From contig CAJUTU010000026.1 in the NCBI GenBank assembly GCA_910589385.1, forward strand, positions 1 through 55,798: a stretch of 55,798 nt of DNA, given 5' to 3'. This DNA is from an uncultured Lachnospiraceae bacterium (GTDB lineage: Bacteria > Bacillota > Clostridia > Lachnospirales > Lachnospiraceae). Position numbers and translations under genes: made by a program. The notes below the pieces were generated by a model. That model had not been told where the DNA came from. It saw only the letters and a program-made list of their open reading frames with translations, and did no database searches. This document shows, one piece after another, positions 6,758 through 14,739 of the stretch; positions within the stretch are counted from its first letter, which is position 1, and every line of letters begins with the position of its first letter.

Positions 6758-8416
6758 TCATATAAAGTTTCTTAACACTTCAATCTTGCAGCTATGCGCC
6801 TTTGATTTTTTATCATAAGCAATCCCAACTCCAAGGACACGCCCGGTATATTTCCGCTTTTCCCCAAGCTTTCCTTCGAATCTTAATACATATTTTTTTT
6901 CCTTGATCTGCTGGATAGCTTCTTCTGCCGTATGGCCGACCTTTAACTCCAGGATGATGCCGTCCGCATTTCGGTCAGTTTCAGGATAGAAAATAAAATC
7001 CACATAACCGGTTCCGGCTTTATCCTCTCTTTCCACCCGGTAGCTGTCCCTTGCAGAAAGATACACTAGATTTACTAAAGCAGTCAGTTCTGCCTCGTTA
7101 CTGTAGTTCAGCAGAGGCGTTTCGGTATTGTGGGCATATTCTAATATTGTGAGCATAGTATCTGTATCCTGTTCTAAAGTTGCCTTTAACATCTGCTCCG
7201 ACTTTTTAGAAAGGCAGTAGACATATCCCAGTGACGGCTCCTTTCGGATCATATCTACAAATTTATCCATCAGTTCTTTATTCGGGATAGATACTTTCCC
7301 ATTATTACTGCACAAAAAACCATATACGACCATTGCGGAAAGAATCTCATCTTTTGTCCGCAGGTCCATAGAAGTCGCGGCGTATTCTTGGACTTTTGCC
7401 GTAACAGATTCCCCGGCAGCCATAAGCGCAATATCGTCCCTGACATCATCTACATTTTTACGGACGTAATAGAAAAGCTCGTCATAAGGTCCTGAATTTG
7501 TCCAGTAGCTGCCGAGTTGGTTATCACTCAAAGCGCATATTACAGAACGTGGATTGTACAGCCTTTTTCCATTTATTGTCTGATACCCGTCATACCATGT
7601 ACGCAGTCCTTCCCGGCTGACTTCCGGCTTTTCCGTAAGCTGTAAATACCGCTCATACAGCTTATCTACTTCTTCGTCTGAAAATCCAAAGTATTCACTG
7701 TATTTTATTTTTGACACCATCGGATACTCTGAAAACATATTCAGTTCTGAACCGCTGGAATACTTTGCAATCGGTAAAATCCCTGTCATATATGCAAATT
7801 CCACATAGGGCTGGTCTTTGAGCAGGTTGCTCATAAAATCAATATAATCTGCTTTATCAGCATCGGTCACAAATGACCGATGGAAAATAAAATCCCATTC
7901 ATCGAGTACAAATATAAATTTTACTTCCTCTTCCAGTTCCAGAATCTGATTCAAGGCATCCCAGACTGCGGTTTCACCGTCAATCCCTGCATTTGGAAAT
8001 TCGCGTTTCAAATCTGCCAAAAGTCTTTTTTCAATTCTGGAAATATATTGCGGATAGCTTTTGCATTGTGCAGGTATTTCGTTAAACATAATGTGGATCA
8101 CGTTATGGTTGTTCAGATGTTTTTTATACCAAGTATTTTTCCTGACAGCCAGCTTTTCAAATATATCACTGGTGTCCATGCCGCGTCCAAAATAGGAAGC
8201 GATCATATTTGCTATGACTGTTTTTCCGAATCTCCTGGGTCTTGTGATGCATACATATCTGTTTCCAATGATGCCTGTATGATCCATAGACTCATCTTGA
8301 TGCTCCAGCAGATCAACCAGCTCTTCCAGCATCGGTGTCTTGTCTACAAAATATGCCGCCCCGGCCTCGTTTCTATATAGAAGAGCAGGTTTCTTACTGT
8401 TCAGATATACCCCCAT
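6758..8416 (-). CDS. AAA-ATPase-like / PD-(D/E)XK nuclease family protein, paralogue 2
   Basis: A 552-residue protein of the same architecture as its neighbours. The start is MGVYLNSKKP, behind AAAGGAG. The Walker A-like motif is TRPRRFGKT at about 58-66, Walker B is FIFVLDEWD at about 164-172, and near the C-terminus GYVDFIFYP followed by IILELKVG gives the D...ExK nuclease core. It uses the DEWD variant shared with paralogue 3, whereas paralogue 1 has DEYD, so 2 and 3 form a closer pair. No function is assigned. Confidence 0.85.
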   Translation of the reverse strand: MGVYLNSKKPALLYRNEAGAAYFVDKTPMLEELVDLLEHQDESMDHTGIIGNRYVCITRPRRFGKTVIANMIASYFGRGMDTSDIFEKLAVRKNTWYKKHLNNHNVIHIMFNEIPAQCKSYPQYISRIEKRLLADLKREFPNAGIDGETAVWDALNQILELEEEVKFIFVLDEWDFIFHRSFVTDADKADYIDFMSNLLKDQPYVEFAYMTGILPIAKYSSGSELNMFSEYPMVSKIKYSEYFGFSDEEVDKLYERYLQLTEKPEVSREGLRTWYDGYQTINGKRLYNPRSVICALSDNQLGSYWTNSGPYDELFYYVRKNVDDVRDDIALMAAGESVTAKVQEYAATSMDLRTKDEILSAMVVYGFLCSNNGKVSIPNKELMDKFVDMIRKEPSLGYVYCLSKKSEQMLKATLEQDTDTMLTILEYAHNTETPLLNYSNEAELTALVNLVYLSARDSYRVEREDKAGTGYVDFIFYPETDRNADGIILELKVGHTAEEAIQQIKEKKYVLRFEGKLGEKRKYTGRVLGVGIAYDKKSKAHSCKIEVLRNFI

Positions 8417-8501
8417 AAATCAATACTCCTTTCAACATGTCCAGACAATGGGATTAATAGAGCCTCTTTCGGCATCCTATGCACGTATCCCTTGTACAGG
8501 A

Positions 8502-10076
8502 TCAGCCCGGAAGCCTTTCGATCTTGCAGCTATGTTTTTTTGTTTCTCTGGAATAATTTATCCCGACCAGAAGAATATTTCCCGTATATCCTTTGAGCCA
8601 GTCTGTATACCCCCTGTCCTTGATCTGTGAAATCGCCCCTTCGGCGGACTGATCCCATTTTAATTCCACCACCAGCGCCGGAAAATCCTTTTCCCGTTTA
8701 GGTAGATAAACTACATCAGCAAATCCTTTCCCTGAAGGTAGTTCCATGATCGGATTCATATAGTATGCTTTGGCACTGTAATAGGCTATAAGGACGGTGC
8801 ATGTGAGCGAATTTTCATCATTATACTTCAACATAGATGCTGTTTCGTTATGGATTGCGGACATTCCTTTTGCTACCGCCTTTTCATTAAGATTCCATGT
8901 ATGCTGGAGAAGCTCTTCCGAACGATGGAGCGATTGGATCAAGCCGTCCCATCCGGGGTCATCAACAGCATTCATAAATTCCTGACTGATTTCCTGATTC
9001 GGGATAAATACTTCGCTGGTATCCTTGTCATAGGTTAAATACCCTAGATGCACCAGAAGAGTAAGAACGTCATCTTTGGTCTTGAATGTAGTCATATCAT
9101 TCTGGAACTTCCTAGTATTAATCTTACAGCGCCCATTTCCTATCATTTGAATAATTGCCTCTTTGAGTCCGTCAAAATTCATATCAATATAAACTTTCAA
9201 TGCCTCGTATGTCTCTGTGCCAGTCCAATAACTCTGGAATTCTTTCCACATTAAGACATCCACAGCAGATTTGGGATTATAGATATGGAGATTTCCTATA
9301 CGATATCCATCATACCATTTTTTTACTTCTGCATAGTCTACATCGTGCTGTACGCATTGTTCCTGTACTTCCCTTCCTGTAAAACCAAAATATTCCTCCA
9401 GATTTTTAGCAGAGATCATGGAATACTCATCAAAAATATTGATTGCGGAATGCTCACCATATTTTTTGATTGGGAGGATGCCCGTCATATATGCCAAATC
9501 CACATATTCAGCACCCTTAAAAAGCCCACGCAAAAAATCCAGATATTCCTTCTGCTTTTCCTTTTGTGTTTTCGCTGTCCGAAATACACAATCCCATTCG
9601 TCAATAATGAAAATAAAACCTTTTTCTGTCTGGTCAAAAATTTTATTTAGTGCGGTTTTGAGTCTGGAACCGACAGCTAAGCCTGTACAATCAGGAAATG
9701 CCGCCATTAACTCTTCTACAACGGCTTCTTCTATTTTGGCAATAAATGTATCAAGGTCGTTCTCATCTTCCAGAAACCGTTGGATGTCGAGACGGATCAC
9801 ATCATGCTGGTTCAGATGTGAATGAAAGGCGCTATCCTTTTCCGCCTTTTTTTCAGAAAATAGTGCTGTAGAATCACAGCCTTTGCTGTAATATGCCACA
9901 AGCATATCCGCAGCCATAGATTTCCCGAAACGGCGCGGCCGACTGACACATATATTTTTTTGCTTTGTATTTAAAACACTATTTGTATAGGAAATCAGCT
10001 CACTTTTGTCTATATAAATTTTGGAGTTTATAGCTTCTTTAAAAGCTCTGTTCCCCGGATTAACATAAATTCCCAT
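8502..10076 (-). CDS. AAA-ATPase-like / PD-(D/E)XK nuclease family protein, paralogue 3
   Basis: A 524-residue protein. The start is MGIYVNPGNRAF. The P-loop variant is SRPRRFGKSM at about 44-53, Walker B is FIFIIDEWD, and the C-terminal core is GFADVVYLP then ALVVELKWD. The sequence just before the start (CAACACTCCTTTC on the plus strand) closely matches that before paralogue 2, so the pair arose by duplication including the ribosome site. A good vegetative promoter stands upstream (10135-10163). Flagellin T lies divergently on the other side. Confidence 0.85.
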   Translation of the reverse strand: MGIYVNPGNRAFKEAINSKIYIDKSELISYTNSVLNTKQKNICVSRPRRFGKSMAADMLVAYYSKGCDSTALFSEKKAEKDSAFHSHLNQHDVIRLDIQRFLEDENDLDTFIAKIEEAVVEELMAAFPDCTGLAVGSRLKTALNKIFDQTEKGFIFIIDEWDCVFRTAKTQKEKQKEYLDFLRGLFKGAEYVDLAYMTGILPIKKYGEHSAINIFDEYSMISAKNLEEYFGFTGREVQEQCVQHDVDYAEVKKWYDGYRIGNLHIYNPKSAVDVLMWKEFQSYWTGTETYEALKVYIDMNFDGLKEAIIQMIGNGRCKINTRKFQNDMTTFKTKDDVLTLLVHLGYLTYDKDTSEVFIPNQEISQEFMNAVDDPGWDGLIQSLHRSEELLQHTWNLNEKAVAKGMSAIHNETASMLKYNDENSLTCTVLIAYYSAKAYYMNPIMELPSGKGFADVVYLPKREKDFPALVVELKWDQSAEGAISQIKDRGYTDWLKGYTGNILLVGINYSRETKKHSCKIERLPG

Positions 10077-10134
10077 AAATCAACACTCCTTTCCCACTGC
10101 TTAGCGCGCCAATCCCTTTTATAAATATGTATTT

Positions 10135-10163
10135 AGTATACAATCAACCAGAAAGCATTTCAA
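10135..10163 (-). promoter_or_regulatory. sigma-A-type promoter for the minus-strand ATPase/nuclease genes
   Basis: On the minus strand TTGAAA and TATACT are separated by 17 nt, about 60 nt before the gene starting at 10076. The rest of the 10077-10370 interval holds the crossover site T and the leader of the third flagellin. No convincing sigma-D promoter faces that flagellin. Confidence 0.6.
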
Positions 10164-10225
10164 GACTATTGCTTCCTGTCTTTTTTTCGATTTTCGGTAT
10201 TTTTTTAGGACAGAATGGTTACAGA

Positions 10226-10251
10226 GTCCAGATAAGTGTACTTTACCGGAC
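10226..10251 (+). other. putative serine-recombinase crossover site T
   Basis: Half-site GTCCAGATAAGT (identical to the upstream half of R), core GT, half-site ACTTTACCGGAC (identical to the downstream half of L). It is exactly the site that inversion between L and R would create at L. It points toward the third flagellin. Homology to the other flagellin leaders starts here and not before. Confidence 0.65.
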
Positions 10252-10326
10252 AGTTCGCCGGCATGTCTCGTAATGTATATTTGTTTGACTTCCCGATTCT
10301 TCTTGTAAAACCGAATAATTATTATA

Positions 10327-10346
10327 CAGGGAAAAGGAATTCCCTG
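10327..10346 (+). promoter_or_regulatory. CsrA-type hairpin in flagellin leader (third copy)
   Basis: CAGGGA pairs with TCCCTG; loop AAAGGAAT. The stem bases differ from those of the other two copies but the GGA loop is kept, which is covariation in support of a real hairpin. AAGGAGG follows at about 10358. Confidence 0.55.
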
Positions 10347-10370
10347 GAATTCATTCAAGGAGGAAATACT

Positions 10371-11189
10371 ATGAGAATCCAACATAATATTACAGCATTA
10401 AATGCTCACAGAAATTTAACAGGTAATAACTCTTCTGTAGGAAAGAACTTAGAGAAATTATCATCTGGTTACAAGATCAACCGCGCAGGCGATGACGCAG
10501 CAGGGTTGGCTATTTCCGAAAAGATGCGTGCTCAGATCACTGGTCTTGCAACAGCAGAGAAGAACGCTAACGACGGTGTTTCTCTTGTACAGACAGCAGA
10601 AGGTGCTTTGACAGAAGTTCACTCCATGCTGAACCGTATGGTTGAGTTGGCTGTACAGTCTGCCAACGGAACATACTCTTCTGCAAACCGTGCTGAGATG
10701 CAGAAAGAAATTGATGCGCTGAATACAGAAATTGATAGAATTGGTAATACAGCTAATTTCAATGGAATTTCGTTATTCAAATCTGCTCAGACAATTAAGC
10801 TTCATGTAGGTGAAACTTCTAAAAATGCTAATACAATCAGCGTAGCTCTTAAGGCAATGAACGCAACAAGTATTGGTGCTGGTTCTGCGGTTAGTATTGG
10901 AACACAGGCTAGTGCTAAAGCAGCTATTACTGCGGCTAATGCAGCTATTGATTTCATCTCCAGTATGCGTTCAGATTTTGGTGCTCTTCAGAACCGTTTG
11001 GAGCATACCATTAATAACCTTGGCGTTCAAGCTGAAAACATCACGGCTTCTGAATCTCGTATCCGTGACGTAGATATGGCTAAGGAAATGATGGCTTACA
11101 CGAAGAACAATATTCTGGTTCAGGCTTCTCAGGCTATGCTTGCTCAGGCAAATCAGGTTCCACAGGGAGTTCTTCAGTTGTTACAGTAA
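10371..11189 (+). CDS. fliC: flagellin (third copy)
   Basis: Flagellin of 272 residues. ATG 10371 follows AAGGAGG and gives MRIQHNITALN; a longer in-frame ORF reaches back to 10236 but would start inside site T and the leader. The N-terminal ~275 nt and C-terminal ~140 nt are practically identical to the second flagellin. The centre (about residues 120-220, rich in Ala/Ser/Thr) is clearly different and shorter, so surface epitopes and glycosylation sites would change. The leader lacks the ~70-nt hairpin module found in the other two copies. No clear sigma-D promoter is visible upstream, so expression may depend on rearrangement (inference). Confidence 0.95.
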   Translation: MRIQHNITALNAHRNLTGNNSSVGKNLEKLSSGYKINRAGDDAAGLAISEKMRAQITGLATAEKNANDGVSLVQTAEGALTEVHSMLNRMVELAVQSANGTYSSANRAEMQKEIDALNTEIDRIGNTANFNGISLFKSAQTIKLHVGETSKNANTISVALKAMNATSIGAGSAVSIGTQASAKAAITAANAAIDFISSMRSDFGALQNRLEHTINNLGVQAENITASESRIRDVDMAKEMMAYTKNNILVQASQAMLAQANQVPQGVLQLLQ

Positions 11190-11207
11190 TTTTCCAGGTT
11201 TAATTTT

Positions 11208-11245
11208 AGAAAATGCCTGTCCGTTTGGATGGGCGTTTTCTTTTA
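11208..11245 (+). terminator. intrinsic terminator after third flagellin
   Basis: AGAAAATGCC (11208-11217) pairs with GGCGTTTTCT (11232-11241) with one wobble, then TTTTA. The position is the same as after the second flagellin. Confidence 0.75.
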
Positions 11246-11272
11246 TAGCAAAAATTTAGGAGGATAGTTACC

Positions 11273-13285
11273 ATGAATATACAACTCAGTATATCCCTGC
11301 TTGCATCAGACAGAGCTGCTTCTCTGGAGAGATGTTTAGACTCTTTACAACCACTGTTAATGCAGGTGCCAAGCGAATTGATCATTATATTTACTGGAAC
11401 AGATACACAAGTTAGGGATATTGCAGCCCGCTATACGGATCAAATTATCCCGTTTACATGGTGTAACGACTTCTCAAAAGCTAGAAATATAGGACTCAAC
11501 CAGGCGCGGGGAGAGTGGTTTATGTATATTGATGATGATGAATGGTTTGAAGATACTGCTGAAATCCGTGACTTCTTTTTGAGTGGGGAATATCGAAAAT
11601 ATCATTCTGCCTGTTACAAACAGAGGAATTATACCGACTGGGCGGGCATAAGACATTCAGATTTTCATGCTTTCCGTATGTCTAGAAATTCATCTGGACT
11701 TCGTTTTATAAATCCTATCCATGAGCAAATGAGTCCCTGGAAAGATCCCTGCAAATACTTTGATGATTATGTTCATCATTTCGGATATGTCAGAGATAAT
11801 GTGCAATATATGGTACAGACTAAGGTCAGCCGGAATATTCCGATGCTGTTGGATGATATACAAAAGCATCCTCTATATATAAAAAATTATATCCAGCTTA
11901 TACAAGAATATTTTGTAGATAAAGATTGGACGAATGCCGAAAAATATTGCCGAAAAGGTCGAACTCTGAAAGCAGATGTGCAGGAACGATGTTGGCTTCA
12001 AGTTTCTATGGGAGAAATTCTTTGCAAAAAGGGCGATGCAGAACAAGCCATTTGTGAAATTAAAACTATTTTAGAAAAGGAAAAGACCTGTGAGCTTGCT
12101 AAACTAAATCTCTATTGTCGGCTTATCACATTATATCAAGAACAAGAGGATCCGGAAAATATATTGTATTATGGGCAGCAGTTTGAAAAACTTTTATCTT
12201 ATATGGATAAAAATCCACATCTATGGATCCAGCAGGCGCTCGGGAATATTAATGAATCTAAAATAAAAAATCCTGATAACCTTCCTATCATGAGGATAAA
12301 CTGTACAGATGCTGCATTAAAATTGTCGGATAGCAGACAAGCAGCTTGCTTTCTAAAATTGCTTCCTTGGAATGAAGAACATTGTATGCAAAAATATTAT
12401 CCACTCTTTGACCAATGGATGACTCAATACGATACACTGCTGCATGATATTCTAGAAGAGCTTCCTGCCGGGTCACCTTATATACAATTCCAAAAAGCAT
12501 TAGTTTTGGATCAGGAAAAGGAACCGAATGCAAAACTCAAAATGTTTTTTTTCTGTCTGGATGAGACAGGATCATCTTATCTACAGCAGCAGATTATCAA
12601 AGAGACTTTGTTCTTAGGGGATGGATTGGATGCGCTTGTGAAAAAATTGGATTTAGATACGTGGAAGTTGTGTACTGCCAGGCTTATAGATACATTGTCT
12701 CTAAAAGTAAGTATAAAAATTCGTAATACAATAGATGTATTGAGGGAAAGCTCCCCCATTTATGGCTATTGGCTTTCTAAACTGATATATGAAAAAGAAC
12801 TGATTCGTGGATGTCTGACTGGTCAAAATTTAATGAACGCATTAGCAAACTACTGTCAGAACAGTCTGCAATTTTATAAAGAACAATATCGTGAAGAGAT
12901 GTTTATGGATGAAAACCACAATTTGCTGCCCCAAGACTGCCAATTTGTCCTTCTTGTGTCAGAAGGGCTTAAAATGATAGAACTAATGAAACTTCCAGAA
13001 GCAATAAAGAGTTTCCGTTTGGCGCTGCAGTATTATCCAGAAATGACGGGGGTTCTGCATGAGGTCATTCGTCTGTTGGTGAGATATGCTGATAATCCTA
13101 TACGGAGTACTGAAAAGGAATTTCTTACGCTTGCCGGACAAATGAAAGAGGCGTTAAACGGAATGATTGAAAAAAGACAATTTAATGAAGCGCTGTCACT
13201 TGTTACACAATTGTCTCCGCTCCTTCCAGAAGATTTGGACTTGCTGCGTATGAAACAGAAAATTTTACGTCAAATATGCGGATAA
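11273..13285 (+). CDS. family 2 glycosyltransferase with TPR-like C-terminus, paralogue
   Basis: A 670-residue paralogue of the protein at 2187-4190 over its full length. The start MNIQLSISLLAS and the DDDE motif (87-90) are conserved, as are NPIHEQM and the final repeat region ending in a LLPEDLDLLRMKQKIL-type helix. The middle regions differ considerably and this copy has a lower G+C content by eye. Each copy follows a flagellin with a different centre, so each transferase may be matched to its own flagellin. The start ATG follows TTAGGAGG. Confidence 0.85.
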   Translation: MNIQLSISLLASDRAASLERCLDSLQPLLMQVPSELIIIFTGTDTQVRDIAARYTDQIIPFTWCNDFSKARNIGLNQARGEWFMYIDDDEWFEDTAEIRDFFLSGEYRKYHSACYKQRNYTDWAGIRHSDFHAFRMSRNSSGLRFINPIHEQMSPWKDPCKYFDDYVHHFGYVRDNVQYMVQTKVSRNIPMLLDDIQKHPLYIKNYIQLIQEYFVDKDWTNAEKYCRKGRTLKADVQERCWLQVSMGEILCKKGDAEQAICEIKTILEKEKTCELAKLNLYCRLITLYQEQEDPENILYYGQQFEKLLSYMDKNPHLWIQQALGNINESKIKNPDNLPIMRINCTDAALKLSDSRQAACFLKLLPWNEEHCMQKYYPLFDQWMTQYDTLLHDILEELPAGSPYIQFQKALVLDQEKEPNAKLKMFFFCLDETGSSYLQQQIIKETLFLGDGLDALVKKLDLDTWKLCTARLIDTLSLKVSIKIRNTIDVLRESSPIYGYWLSKLIYEKELIRGCLTGQNLMNALANYCQNSLQFYKEQYREEMFMDENHNLLPQDCQFVLLVSEGLKMIELMKLPEAIKSFRLALQYYPEMTGVLHEVIRLLVRYADNPIRSTEKEFLTLAGQMKEALNGMIEKRQFNEALSLVTQLSPLLPEDLDLLRMKQKILRQICG

Positions 13286-13353
13286 TTTTCAAAGTTTACA
13301 AAATTTGAACAGTCAATATCAACTCAATGGAATAGCTTTTTCTACATAAAACA

Positions 13354-13386
13354 AGAGGCTTACAGCAGGGATTACTGTAAGCCTCT
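13354..13386. terminator. bidirectional terminator hairpin
   Basis: Perfect 12-bp stem AGAGGCTTACAG / CTGTAAGCCTCT with a 9-nt loop, between two convergent glycosyltransferase genes. Confidence 0.75.
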
Positions 13387-13472
13387 AATTTGAATACTTA
13401 GAAAAACTTTTGTTGTTCAGCTAACGACGGTTCCTGCTATTTTACACCATCCTGCTATTACAATAGCGTATT

Positions 13473-14549
13473 CTATGCCTTTAACACCGCCTTGATCCTC
13501 TCCTTCGCCGGCTGATACCCCCTCGCCTGTGCCATCCGGTAATAGTTCAACGCCTTTTTAGAATCACCATTCACCTCGTACCATACCCCCAGATTATAGG
13601 CTGCCTTAAACGAGCCGTTCCCAAGCACACCTTCATGCTCCGGCACTTCGCCAATCTCCAGGCAGCGCATATAGGACTGTTCTATCAGCGGGAGATAGTT
13701 GACATACCGCTGTACATCCGAAAAAATAGCTTGTGTATAAAAGGTCCCACATGCGAAATGGTAATCTGCATATGGCGCCAGCCGTCCTTTTTCCAGCTCA
13801 ATGATCTCAAATCCTTTTTCGTACTTTTTTAATTCCAGAAGATTATATATATAAGAAATAACCCCGCCTGTGCGGTATCCTGTGCCAGTCTTTGGCGTCA
13901 GACCGTAAAATTCTTCAAAATACCTGTCTGCCCGTTCAAAGTCTTTCATGAGCCAGAGTGTTCGTGACACCTGGTATAACACGTAAGGATCCTCTGGTGT
14001 TTCCTCCAGTTCCTGCAAAAGAATTTCCAGATTCCGCTCTCCCTTGCCGTCTTGAAGATAACCATCATGTTCAAAAATCAGGGGGAGTGGGGCGATAGGA
14101 AGGCTGCTGATGACCTGCTCATGTACCCGGCCTTCGTATGAAGCGCCTCTGGGAATCAGGCGGGTGATATAACTATGGCTTTTGCTGATCTCACCGTTGG
14201 TTTCCCGGTAACTGTCCTGTCTCTGGATAGCGCCTGCATGGCCGCCTTTTTCAACAAATCTCTGTATGTCCTTTCGTTTGCCGGATATCAGATATTCATC
14301 AGCATCCAGGATCAGATTCCAGTCGCATGGAGACTGCGCAAGGGCATAATTTCTCGCCGCGGCAAAATCTCCAGACCACTTAAAATGAGAAATATGTGCA
14401 TGGAACTTTTCGGCAATTTCTATCGTTTGATCTGTAGAGCCTGTGTCCGTAATATAAATTTCATCTACAAGATTTTTAGCACGGGCAAGACACTTCTGCA
14501 GGCTGCGCCCCTCATTTTTTACGATCATGACTAATCCTATTGTTTTCAT
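13473..14549 (-). CDS. family 2 glycosyltransferase with C-terminal TPR
   Basis: A 358-residue protein. The GT-A domain begins TIGLVMIVKNEG; DTGSTDQT lies at 35-42 and the metal-binding LDADEY at 81-86. GRVHEQV follows near residue 141. The C-terminal half carries TPR-like helices (NLGVWYEVNGDSKKALNYYRMA). It belongs to the SunS/WaaE-like group of transferases that often act on proteins or peptides. It is shorter than and only distantly related to the two flagellin-linked transferases. Its place between the flagellin locus and a chemoreceptor suggests flagellar glycosylation, but the substrate is not shown. Confidence 0.8.
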   Translation of the reverse strand: MKTIGLVMIVKNEGRSLQKCLARAKNLVDEIYITDTGSTDQTIEIAEKFHAHISHFKWSGDFAAARNYALAQSPCDWNLILDADEYLISGKRKDIQRFVEKGGHAGAIQRQDSYRETNGEISKSHSYITRLIPRGASYEGRVHEQVISSLPIAPLPLIFEHDGYLQDGKGERNLEILLQELEETPEDPYVLYQVSRTLWLMKDFERADRYFEEFYGLTPKTGTGYRTGGVISYIYNLLELKKYEKGFEIIELEKGRLAPYADYHFACGTFYTQAIFSDVQRYVNYLPLIEQSYMRCLEIGEVPEHEGVLGNGSFKAAYNLGVWYEVNGDSKKALNYYRMAQARGYQPAKERIKAVLKA

Positions 14550-14660
14550 ATTCAGATTTACAATCTCCTTTAAATTTATTTTGTGGCAGTTCCTGCCTGG
14601 TATAAAACGGGATCAAAATTTGGCTGCCTGGCACAGGGGGTTGCTGCTAAGCGCCTAAAA

Positions 14661-14707
14661 TATAGGGGCAGCTCCCGGCAAGAAAGCTTGCCTAAGCTGC
14701 CCCTATA
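14661..14707 (-). terminator. terminator of the chemoreceptor gene
   Basis: Perfect 13-bp stem TATAGGGGCAGCT / AGCTGCCCCTATA, with a nested GGCAAG/CTTGCC hairpin, followed on the minus strand by TTTTAGG. Confidence 0.75.
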
Positions 14708-14739
14708 TCTAAATATATAAATCGAATTTAAAATTATAA

